Shown here: positions 1-5,642 of the stretch, in pieces
Position numbering within the stretch: position 1 is the stretch's first letter
How the letters are laid out: each line of letters opens with the position of its first letter
Assembly: GCA_022706625.1 (NCBI GenBank)
Contig: JAKJCD010000074.1
Location: forward strand, 275 to 8,989
DNA from: Bacillota bacterium
GTDB lineage: Bacteria > Bacillota > Clostridia > Peptostreptococcales > Anaerovoracaceae
Reading direction: 5' to 3'
DNA: 8,715 nucleotides
Program-made: the position numbers and the translations under genes
Notes under the pieces: model-generated
Database searches by the model: none
What the model was told of the DNA's origin: nothing
The model's input: only the letters and a program-made list of their open reading frames with translations

Positions 1-1243
1 CTTCCTCGGCTTCAAACGAATATACTCTGACATCGGAATCGCCTTCAGGTATATTCAGTATTGTTCCTCCCTCGGTGCCGGGCGTTGTTGACGGCGTTAT
101 GGTTCCGGTGACAGTCACTTCCGGCGGCTCAGTCATTTCTTTGAGCGTAAAGGTGATTTTGCCTGTGGCACCGGTGTTACTGATAGTTAAAGCATATGTG
201 TCTTGCCCGGAATATAAAAGGTCTTCTTCCTTAAAAATATAATATAGCAGACCGTCCTCATCTCTTTTCAGGCCGCTCTTGCTATATCCGTTGCCTGTGT
301 CTGTATAGGCGATGAATTCCAATTCCGAAACAACGCCGGCGGTGGCTGTGTATTCAACATAATAGGGTCCGTATTCAGGAAGTGTAAATGTGAAGCATTG
401 AGCCTCATTTTCTTCTTCGGTTTTTGCAAATGGGTCAACTATATAACTTTTCCCCACTTGAATCGCAACCGGTTCGAACATGTCGCCGGAAACAGTAATT
501 GGATCTGCGGGGGGTTCTGCGGGAGGCGTTCCGCCTCCGCTATTGACAATAAGCACAACCGTACCGCCGGCGCCGCTGTTGGCAACCTCGAGGAAATATG
601 TTCCGGCATTTTCAAAGTTTTGAGAAATGGTTCCGGAGACATCCGTTGCAATCTCGGTAAAAACCTCAGAGCCGACATCGCCGGAAACGGTCCCCAGCTT
701 CATGACCAGCTGCGGTCCGCCCATAGGGACTTCACAAGTCATCGTATATGTTCCGGGGTTTTCAATGGTAAATGAAAAATACTGGGTGGAATTTTCAGGG
801 AACAGAGGCACCGGAAATGGAGAGGGGGTTTCGAAGGTGCCAACCGTCATGCAGCCAGGAGATGATATGGTATAGTTTGAAGGAGCCGGGGGCTCCGGCG
901 GATCACCACCGCCCGGGGGCCCCGGCGGATCACTCAAAAGGGAAACAGAGCCTTCTCCGTCAAGCATCTGTACATCTAATTGAGGCGTCTGTGCTCCCGG
1001 ATCAGAATTGGAGGCGGGGGCTTCAGGTTCCGGATCAACAACAAGGATTTCCTGGCCGCTTTGGCCGGATTCTGAACCGGTGCCCCCTTCGGCCGGTTCG
1101 TTTTGTTCAATTACAAGGGGGACAGGCGGGGCGCTGCCCTCCGCTACGTCTTCGGCAAAGATGGGCCCTGACTGCACCACGGTGGTAAGTACCATGGTTA
1201 TTGTCAAAAGGTAGGCTAAAAGGCCGCTGGCTCTTCTTTTCAT
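1..1243 (-). CDS. Secreted surface protein with PPC-like beta domains, 3' end outside window
   Basis: Open from an ATG at 1243 to the left edge with no stop, giving 414 codons of a longer gene. A GGGGGAG ribosome binding site (1251-1257) lies 7 nt before the ATG. Residues 1-30 form a signal peptide: basic MKRR, a hydrophobic core, and a likely cut after PIFA. Residues 31-122 are a Pro/Gly/Glu-rich linker. Then come repeated beta-rich modules at about 123-235 and 247-368, with a third starting near 377. The phrases 'YFSFTIENPGTY' and 'NFENAGTYFLEV' resemble bacterial pre-peptidase C-terminal (PPC) domains, which are accessory modules of secreted enzymes and adhesins. No catalytic motif is visible in the part present. 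It is probably exported and may be wall-linked, but an anchor would lie beyond the edge. The export call is firm; the PPC assignment is moderate. Confidence 0.8.
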   Translation of the reverse strand, partial: MKRRASGLLAYLLTITMVLTTVVQSGPIFAEDVAEGSAPPVPLVIEQNEPAEGGTGSESGQSGQEILVVDPEPEAPASNSDPGAQTPQLDVQMLDGEGSVSLLSDPPGPPGGGDPPEPPAPSNYTISSPGCMTVGTFETPSPFPVPLFPENSTQYFSFTIENPGTYTMTCEVPMGGPQLVMKLGTVSGDVGSEVFTEIATDVSGTISQNFENAGTYFLEVANSGAGGTVVLIVNSGGGTPPAEPPADPITVSGDMFEPVAIQVGKSYIVDPFAKTEEENEAQCFTFTLPEYGPYYVEYTATAGVVSELEFIAYTDTGNGYSKSGLKRDEDGLLYYIFKEEDLLYSGQDTYALTISNTGATGKITFTLKEMTEPPEVTVTGTITPSTTPGTEGGTILNIPEGDSDVRVYSFEAEE

Positions 1244-1264
1244 TGTTTTTCTCCCCCAAATTAC

Positions 1265-1283
1265 CGGTTTTCCCTAAAAACCG
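1265..1283 (-). other. Small hairpin in the leader of the left-edge gene
   Basis: CGGTTTT (1265-1271) pairs perfectly with AAAACCG (1277-1283) around a 5-nt loop. It sits between the candidate promoter and the ribosome binding site, about 21 nt before the ATG at 1243. It could affect mRNA stability or translation; no known motif is recognised. Confidence 0.3.
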
Positions 1284-1294
1284 CTGTTTAAAAT

Positions 1295-1323
1295 ATAATA
1301 ATTCCAAATTTTTGATACCGCAA
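1295..1323 (-). promoter_or_regulatory. Candidate promoter of the left-edge secreted gene
   Basis: Reading the minus strand, a -35 of TTGCGG (1318-1323) is followed after 17 nt by a -10 of TATTAT (1295-1300). The -10 matches 5 of 6 consensus bases but the -35 only 3 of 6. Transcription would start near 1288, giving a leader of about 45 nt. Background is AT-rich here, so chance matches are likely. Confidence 0.35.
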
Positions 1324-1374
1324 AATATACGTCGCATTTGCCTCGTTTGACCCAGATTATAAATCTTTCTCTAA

Positions 1375-1403
1375 AAAATAAAATCACCTAATTTGGGTGA
1401 TTT
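1375..1403 (-). terminator. Intrinsic terminator after the small membrane protein gene
   Basis: On the minus strand AAATCACC (complement of 1396-1403) pairs perfectly with GGTGATTT (complement of 1381-1388) around a 7-nt loop, an 8-bp stem. It is followed by a T-rich run TATTTTTT. It lies 34 nt past the stop at 1437. The core closely resembles the hairpin at 2023-2047. Confidence 0.7.
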
Positions 1404-1436
1404 CGATTGTATCGGATTTAGGATGCAAAAAATATT

Positions 1437-1949
1437 TTATTTTACGTGACTGATCGTGACTCCGGTCTCAAATTTTAGCTTTTTTGTAAAATCCTTCAGT
1501 TCATTATCCGTCAGCATATATTTGCTAAATTCAACAGTCTTTTTATTTTTTTCTCCCCCGTAAGTTATGGTGGTGGAGTTTTCATCGATATACATGCTGC
1601 GGAGTTTTTCCTTCCCCGCATCAAAAGGTATGACCTTATCCCCCAGCAGCATGCCGAAACAGGATAGATAAATATCTATGCCTTTGACGTCGTCTGACGC
1701 CTTAGCCGCAGGTATATGGAGCAGCTGGTTTTCCAGTATCAGGCGGGCACGCCGAAGCATCAAATATTGGCGGCATGACATTATTAAAAGAAAAGTACTC
1801 AAAATCAGATCAGTTATTATTACGGCAGTAATGATGTACCTGGCGGGAGGTGCGCTGCTGTACCAGCAGTACGCAAGAAGCGCTATTGAAATCGTTACAA
1901 TAACGAATGACAGTCCAAAAATTCTTAATCTGAGTATGATTCTCTTCAT
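1437..1949 (-). CDS. Small membrane protein, two helices plus cytoplasmic domain, unknown function
   Basis: 170 residues from the ATG at 1949. An upstream in-frame GTG at 1958 would add three residues, but the AGGTG at 1956-1960 fits better as a Shine-Dalgarno site 6 nt before the ATG than as a start. A basic N-terminus (MKRIILRLR) leads into membrane segments at about 11-30 and 36-58, then an Arg-rich stretch (RRARL, 66-70) and a soluble domain of about 100 residues. The segment 'MYIDENSTTITYGGEKNKKTVEFSKY' region (119-144) alternates like a beta sheet and ends in a helix. This two-helix plus compact-domain plan recalls YcxB-like/PH-like membrane proteins, but the similarity is by layout only. 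It follows the LuxR-type gene after 86 nt, with a terminator-like hairpin between, so cotranscription is uncertain. Confidence 0.75.
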   Translation of the reverse strand: MKRIILRLRIFGLSFVIVTISIALLAYCWYSSAPPARYIITAVIITDLILSTFLLIMSCRQYLMLRRARLILENQLLHIPAAKASDDVKGIDIYLSCFGMLLGDKVIPFDAGKEKLRSMYIDENSTTITYGGEKNKKTVEFSKYMLTDNELKDFTKKLKFETGVTISHVK

Positions 1950-1990
1950 AAGATGCACCTATAACTTTACATCTTGTTGAGACAATAAAT

Positions 1991-1996
1991 ATTATA
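1991..1996 (-). promoter_or_regulatory. Possible -10 box for the small membrane protein gene
   Basis: A perfect TATAAT on the minus strand lies about 40 nt before the ATG at 1949. No convincing -35 sits at the right distance, so this is only a weak candidate for a separate promoter. Confidence 0.25.
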
Positions 1997-2022
1997 ATGT
2001 TGAGTATAAGCCCCGGTGAGGG

Positions 2023-2047
2023 AAAAACATCACCATTAATGGGTGAT
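2023..2047 (-). terminator. Short terminator-like hairpin overlapping the LuxR-type gene's stop codon
   Basis: On the minus strand ATCACC (complement of 2042-2047) pairs with GGTGAT (complement of 2029-2034) around a 7-nt loop, followed by G and TTTTT (complement of 2023-2027). The loop contains the TAA stop of the gene ending at 2036. The 6-bp stem is weak, so termination may be partial and allow some read-through into the next gene. Confidence 0.45.
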
Positions 2048-3520
2048 TTTCATCATAAATTCAGTTTTACTGGTCACATTCAGCTTGGAATAAATATTTT
2101 TGATATGCGTTTTTACCGTGTTTTCGCTGATGCAAAGCTCCTTGGATATCATCTTGTAGGTCCGCCCTTTCAGCAGGAGCTCCGCTATTTCTATTTCTCT
2201 TCCGGTAAAATCAAGGGATCTCATAAACTCGGTCTCGGCTTTCCCGCTTTCTTCAGGAGGCCTGTCTGCAGTATATCTTGATAACCCCATTAAAAATGTC
2301 TGATTTTTGATAAGGCGGGATAAGTTATTGTAAAGGACGGGCAAAACTATCAGGGAAATAAATACGATACCCACCGCTACGGTAGTGGGATTTATGCGGC
2401 CTAAACTTGAAGAATGCAGAAAAGTGCCGATCATCTCGCCTAACAGCAGCCCCAAAATGTTGGCAGAAAGTCCGATCCCGAATATTTTAACCGGCCTGTT
2501 TGTAAACACCAGCATTTCGCCTAGGATGACCCACCAGAAAAGGTCGCATATTCCGAAGGCTCCCAGCATAATAGTGTCAACAACGATGTAGCTTGCGGCT
2601 GAGTTGTTAAGTATGTAAAAAAGAATATAGGCAAGACCGATCATAGTCACAGCTATGTATAGAATAAAAGACTTGTTGACCCTTTCCGGTAACCTCTTGA
2701 GAATAAAAATCGCTCCTATGTATGGAATCGCCCAGTAGATACTTGTCAGCAGTTCAAGATGGGCGAAGGCAGGTGTCACCACCTGATACATAAGTCCGGA
2801 GTCTATAGTAATCAACGCAATAAAAACATATAACAGCCCCAGAGATCTGTAAAGAGTGACCATTTGAGCATTGGTTTTAGGCAACTCGGCTATTTCAGGC
2901 TGCCTGTTTTCCTTAATTACCCCCGGATTCTCCGCCCTTTTGCCGCCAACGAATTCGTCAAACGGCTTTTGCCTGATACATAATACCATGGACCATAAAA
3001 GCATTATCACCGATATTGATATGCTCAGCGATGCAGACAGGTTGACAGCAATGACATTCAGTAAGATCATACCAATATTTGAAAGGATGATGATGTTTGC
3101 GGCAACCTGAAGTTTCTGAGAAGGGGTAGAGTAACTCTGATAATAATAACCCCAGCATGCCACAACTAACCCTCCGGCAAAGGGCAGGACAATCATTAAA
3201 ATATCCCACATGAACGAATAAGGGAGCAAAAATACTAAAGTCAATAGCATGCAGGCTCCGATAGTTGTAATGATCATCCTTCTTATAGCAGTGCTTGTTT
3301 TAACAAAATATCCGGCTGCGACAAGCCCTGAAAATTGCGCCACCAATGTGATGCTTGTCTGAGTCGGAGATGCAAATATCTGCAGTTCAAGCATCCTGGC
3401 ACTCAAAACCTGTCCTAAAAAAGGCACTGCTAACATCCATGCGAAAAACATTGAGAAATAGATTGTTGCAGTATCCGGTGCCAAAAAAGGGTTCTTGCTT
3501 TTGCTGCGGCTTTGCGACAT
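2036..3520 (-). CDS. Membrane-embedded LuxR-type regulator: 12-helix MFS-like sensor plus C-terminal HTH
   Basis: 494 residues from the ATG at 3520, chosen because GGGAG (3527-3531) lies 6 nt upstream; the longer in-frame reading from 3583 has no such site. Residues 20-180 and 222-398 each hold about six hydrophobic segments, split by a charged loop at about 183-221, the layout of a major facilitator transporter. Residues 437-490 are a GerE/LuxR DNA-binding domain: 'FTGREIEIAELLLKG', then 'ISKELCISENTVKTHIKNIY' with the recognition helix in the last part. It has no receiver or autoinducer domain, so the membrane part probably senses a ligand directly and the HTH reads DNA near the membrane. 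Membrane LuxR proteins of this form are known from Eggerthella-type actinobacteria and some Clostridia, usually next to genes they control. The ligand here is unknown. Confidence 0.9.
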   Translation of the reverse strand: MSQSRSKSKNPFLAPDTATIYFSMFFAWMLAVPFLGQVLSARMLELQIFASPTQTSITLVAQFSGLVAAGYFVKTSTAIRRMIITTIGACMLLTLVFLLPYSFMWDILMIVLPFAGGLVVACWGYYYQSYSTPSQKLQVAANIIILSNIGMILLNVIAVNLSASLSISISVIMLLWSMVLCIRQKPFDEFVGGKRAENPGVIKENRQPEIAELPKTNAQMVTLYRSLGLLYVFIALITIDSGLMYQVVTPAFAHLELLTSIYWAIPYIGAIFILKRLPERVNKSFILYIAVTMIGLAYILFYILNNSAASYIVVDTIMLGAFGICDLFWWVILGEMLVFTNRPVKIFGIGLSANILGLLLGEMIGTFLHSSSLGRINPTTVAVGIVFISLIVLPVLYNNLSRLIKNQTFLMGLSRYTADRPPEESGKAETEFMRSLDFTGREIEIAELLLKGRTYKMISKELCISENTVKTHIKNIYSKLNVTSKTEFMMKITH

Positions 3521-3630
3521 TTTGTGCTCCCTTATTAAATAGCAAAATATAATAATCTCTATACCATAATTAATTAGGGTCAAACAGGAAGTTTTAATAA
3601 TTTAATTTTACTGATCCATCCTATAAGTAA

Positions 3631-3648
3631 TTATGGATAATTCCATAA
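3631..3648. promoter_or_regulatory. Perfect 7+4+7 palindrome, candidate operator
   Basis: TTATGGA (3631-3637) and TCCATAA (3642-3648) are exact inverted repeats around TAAT. The site lies about 110 bp before the start of the LuxR-type gene. Dimeric HTH regulators often bind such dyads, so it could be an operator; a simple RNA hairpin is the alternative. Confidence 0.3.
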
Positions 3649-3685
3649 AATAACGGTCAAGATTCGGTTTGGCCGTACAGATATG

Positions 3686-3712
3686 TAACAGGGTCTTGGT
3701 TAGACCCTGTTA
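3686..3712 (-). terminator. Strong hairpin just after the SLH gene
   Basis: An 11-bp perfect stem, TAACAGGGTCT (3686-3696) with AGACCCTGTTA (3702-3712), closes a 5-nt loop. It starts 11 nt past the stop codon at 3724. There is no clear T-run on the minus strand after it (ACATATC follows), so it may stabilise the 3' end or be a non-classical terminator. Confidence 0.5.
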
Positions 3713-3723
3713 TCCGGTTTTCC

Positions 3724-4980
3724 TTATTCTTGTGCTAAAACGATTTCAACTATCCCCGGATTGTCACCGGTGATAGCGTAAAGCCGCACTTTCATATCTG
3801 CTTTTATATCACTGATGCTGCCGGCTTTATAGCCGGTTATCACGCCGCTTTCCACTTTGGCGATATAAACTGAAGCATTATCCAGAGCAGTAAAAATATT
3901 GCGTCCACCATAGGCTGCCTTGGTTTCAATAACATGGTTTTTAACCTCTTTAACATCTGCCCAAGCACCGATTGAGAAATCAGAATAACCCGCCGGAGAA
4001 TTCAGCGCTAAGAAGCCGTCATCTGAGATCCCGAACTTGGTGACCACACCGCTGTTCATTTGCAGGCCGTATATTTCACCTGCAATAAGGTGGGCATCTA
4101 TTACAGCTGTGGTGTCGGTGGCGACCTTGCCGTTGGTTTTCAGGTACAGGGTCTTGTTTCCGATCAGGAACTCGTATTCATCCACAGCATCGCCCTTTGC
4201 ATTCAAAACCTTGGCAGTCTCAAGAAGGATGCCGTATGCCCTTCCGCTGAAGTCTGCCAAATAATCCGACTGATCTTTATCCTGTTCCTTGCCCGGATCC
4301 TTGCCGGATTCGCCGGTTTCACCCTTTCCCGGTTCTGTTGGTTCTTCCGGCTTTGTTCCGTTTAATATATTGTCGGCAACGGTATTCGTCATAAGGGCAA
4401 CGCTTCCTCTGATTGCGGCTGTATTGGCACTGTAGTCTATTCCTTTAAAAATGCCTATTGCTGCTGCCTTGGAAATGAAGTTGTCAGGCCATACACCAGT
4501 CAATTCGTCAGTTTTATATCCTAGTGCTCTTATCAGCATCGACGCCATCTCGGCATAGGTTACTTTCCCTGCCGGGCGGAAGGTACCGTCGGCATAACCT
4601 GTAATCACGCCCTTAGCAGCCGCAAAGTCGATATATTTTGCCGCCCAATCGTAGCCGGTCAAGTCTTTGAAGCTGCTCTTGGGCGCATCACTCAGATTAT
4701 TTTCCGAAGGACCCATAGCCTTTATTACTATAACGCATGCCTCGGCTCTGTTGATTGTTGTGCCCGGGCGAAAAGTACCGTCCATGTAACCGGATATGAT
4801 GCCTTTTCCCATCAAAGTGCTTACTGCATCTTCATAGTTCGTATCCTTAACATCGGCCGGTGCTGCTGCCCCTGCGGAGATCGGCGTTGCATCTATGTCC
4901 GCTGTGTCTGCGGCAAAGACAGCGCTGAAAGATGTCAGGATCATGGTCGCTATCAGCAAAAAAGTAATCTTTTTTCTCAT
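3724..4980 (-). CDS. S-layer homology (SLH) domain surface protein with unknown C-terminal domain
   Basis: 418 residues from the ATG at 4980. Upstream in-frame starts at 5004 (ATG) and 5013 (TTG) would bury the signal peptide; AGGAAAGGA (4991-4999) lies 10 nt before the chosen ATG, a slightly long gap. Residues 1-23 are a signal peptide with a likely cut after VFA. Three SLH repeats follow at about 47-90, 108-154 and 163-205, with 'GYMDGTFRPG', 'GYADGTFRPA' and a diverged third repeat. SLH repeats bind pyruvylated wall polysaccharide and hold proteins on the cell surface. Residues 206-238 are a Lys/Glu/Pro/Gly linker. The domain at 239-418 is beta-rich and not recognised. The gene is single, with its own candidate promoter about 200 bp upstream and a hairpin after it. 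The surface role is firm; the specific function is unknown. Confidence 0.9.
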   Translation of the reverse strand: MRKKITFLLIATMILTSFSAVFAADTADIDATPISAGAAAPADVKDTNYEDAVSTLMGKGIISGYMDGTFRPGTTINRAEACVIVIKAMGPSENNLSDAPKSSFKDLTGYDWAAKYIDFAAAKGVITGYADGTFRPAGKVTYAEMASMLIRALGYKTDELTGVWPDNFISKAAAIGIFKGIDYSANTAAIRGSVALMTNTVADNILNGTKPEEPTEPGKGETGESGKDPGKEQDKDQSDYLADFSGRAYGILLETAKVLNAKGDAVDEYEFLIGNKTLYLKTNGKVATDTTAVIDAHLIAGEIYGLQMNSGVVTKFGISDDGFLALNSPAGYSDFSIGAWADVKEVKNHVIETKAAYGGRNIFTALDNASVYIAKVESGVITGYKAGSISDIKADMKVRLYAITGDNPGIVEIVLAQE

Positions 4981-5156
4981 ATTTTTTCTATCCTTTCCTG
5001 TCATATATAACAATATCTTCTCTTTCCAAAACAGATTGCATAATACAATTGTTTTTATTCTGCAATTTCAATAAGATCAATACGTTTCCCTAACTTCGTC
5101 GGAATGTGAAGGAGTTCTTTATCGTATATGAGCCGAGTTTCCAACCCCGCAGATTG
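4981..5156 (-). other. Long 5' leader of the SLH gene
   Basis: If the promoter at 5163-5192 is used, the mRNA leader is about 175 nt. It holds an imperfect inverted repeat (5035-5066) and a possible helix between GTTGGAA and TTCCGAC (minus strand; complements of 5136-5142 and 5095-5101) that would enclose a 33-nt loop. I compared it by eye with common riboswitch signatures (TPP, cobalamin, c-di-GMP, c-di-AMP, yybP-ykoY) and see no match. Confidence 0.35.
5035..5066. repeat. Imperfect inverted repeat in the SLH gene leader
   Basis: ATTGCATAATA (5035-5045) and TATTCTGCAAT (5056-5066) are inverted copies with one mismatch and a 10-nt centre. It lies 55-86 bp before the start codon at 4980, where it could be an operator or an RNA hairpin. 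Confidence 0.4.
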
Positions 5157-5162
5157 GATTTA

Positions 5163-5192
5163 ATTGTACCATAATTGCCCACTGTTTCGCAA
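5163..5192 (-). promoter_or_regulatory. Candidate extended -10 promoter of the SLH gene
   Basis: On the minus strand TTGCGA (5187-5192) is followed after 18 nt by TACAAT (5163-5168), which is preceded by TGG, an extended -10 feature. It matches 4 of 6 and 5 of 6 consensus bases. It is the best sigma-A-like candidate before the gene starting at 4980. Confidence 0.45.
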
Positions 5193-5233
5193 CGAACAGC
5201 GGGAAGTGATATAGAATTGTAATAATAAAAGGG

Positions 5234-5313
5234 TGTCAAGGGGACGCTTTGTTTGCCACCAATTGTCAAGGGGACGCTTTGTTTGTCAAGGGGACGCTTT
5301 GTTTGCCACCAAT
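5234..5313. repeat. Three direct copies of a GGGGACGC palindromic (REP-like) element
   Basis: TGTCAAGGGGACGCTTTG starts at 5234, 5264 and 5284. Copies one and three run 30 bp, through TTTGCCACCAAT; the middle copy stops after 20 bp. In copy one, GGTGTCAA and TTGCCACC are inverted arms with one mismatch, so a hairpin can form. Elements of the form TGTCAAGGGGACGGTTC...TTGACA are familiar in many bacterial genomes near REP-associated tyrosine transposases (IS200-like TnpA). No such transposase gene is in this window, so these would be non-autonomous copies. The family link is from memory of the consensus. Confidence 0.75.
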
Positions 5314-5526
5314 GTAAACCAAATCCTTCTTTGCCCGGGTTTTGGTTTACATTGCCGGCGGCCGCAGGCCGCCGATGACTGAAATCATGACCGAATGTAA
5401 ACCAAATCTTTCTTTGCCGGGGTTTTGGTTTACATTCCCGGCGGCCGCAGACCGCCGGGGGTCGGAATCATAGCCGAATGTAATCCAAATCCTTCTCTGC
5501 CGGGGTTTTGGTTTACATTGCCGGCG
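5311..5526. repeat. 83-bp tandem repeat array with paired hairpins
   Basis: Units start at 5311, 5394 and 5477, an exact 83-bp period. Each begins with a 43-bp element whose arms AATGTAAACCAAA and TTTGGTTTACATT are perfect inverted repeats (one mismatch in the third copy) around a 17-nt loop. In the first two units a GC-rich hairpin follows: CGGCGGCC, GCA, GGCCGCCG at 5356-5374, and the same with one change at 5439-5457. The third unit ends soon after its first hairpin, at GCCGGCG. The repeats vary by a few substitutions but no length change. The first unit starts inside the last REP-like copy, sharing AAT at 5311-5313. Confidence 0.9.
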
Positions 5527-5566
5527 ACTACCAAGAGTTTAGGTTGAAACCGAATCCTATAACAGA

Positions 5567-5594
5567 TACGGGCGGGCAAAGCTGCCCGCCCGTA
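5567..5594 (-). terminator. GC-rich hairpin after the SLH-C39 gene
   Basis: A perfect 12-bp stem, TACGGGCGGGCA (5567-5578) with TGCCCGCCCGTA (5583-5594), has a 4-nt loop. It lies about 49 nt past the stop at 5643. No long T-run follows on the minus strand, so termination is likely but not certain; it would also protect the 3' end of the transcript. Confidence 0.55.
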
Positions 5595-5642
5595 CATCTT
5601 CTTAAAATCCGGCTTTAATCAGCCCTTTCGTTTTACCCTGAT

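Larger units (their letters stand above)
3521..3723. other. 203-bp intergenic stretch between the SLH gene and the LuxR-type gene
   Basis: AT-rich and without a credible coding frame. It holds the hairpin at 3686-3712 just past the SLH gene, the palindrome at 3631-3648, and the ribosome binding site of the LuxR-type gene. A TTGACC lies at 3578-3583 (minus strand), but no good -10 box follows at normal spacing, so the promoter of the regulator is not resolved. Confidence 0.5.

Noticed and set aside
398..875. Plus-strand frames inside the left-edge gene
   Set aside because: They are antisense shadows of a continuous minus-strand gene with a signal peptide and ribosome binding site.
5085..5173. 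Short plus-strand frame that reads like a protein remnant
   Set aside because: About 26 codons between stops, no start signal and no known similarity; chance is a sufficient explanation.
5311..5526. Possible CRISPR array
   Set aside because: The whole 83-bp unit repeats, including what would be spacers, and there are only three units; CRISPR spacers should be unique.
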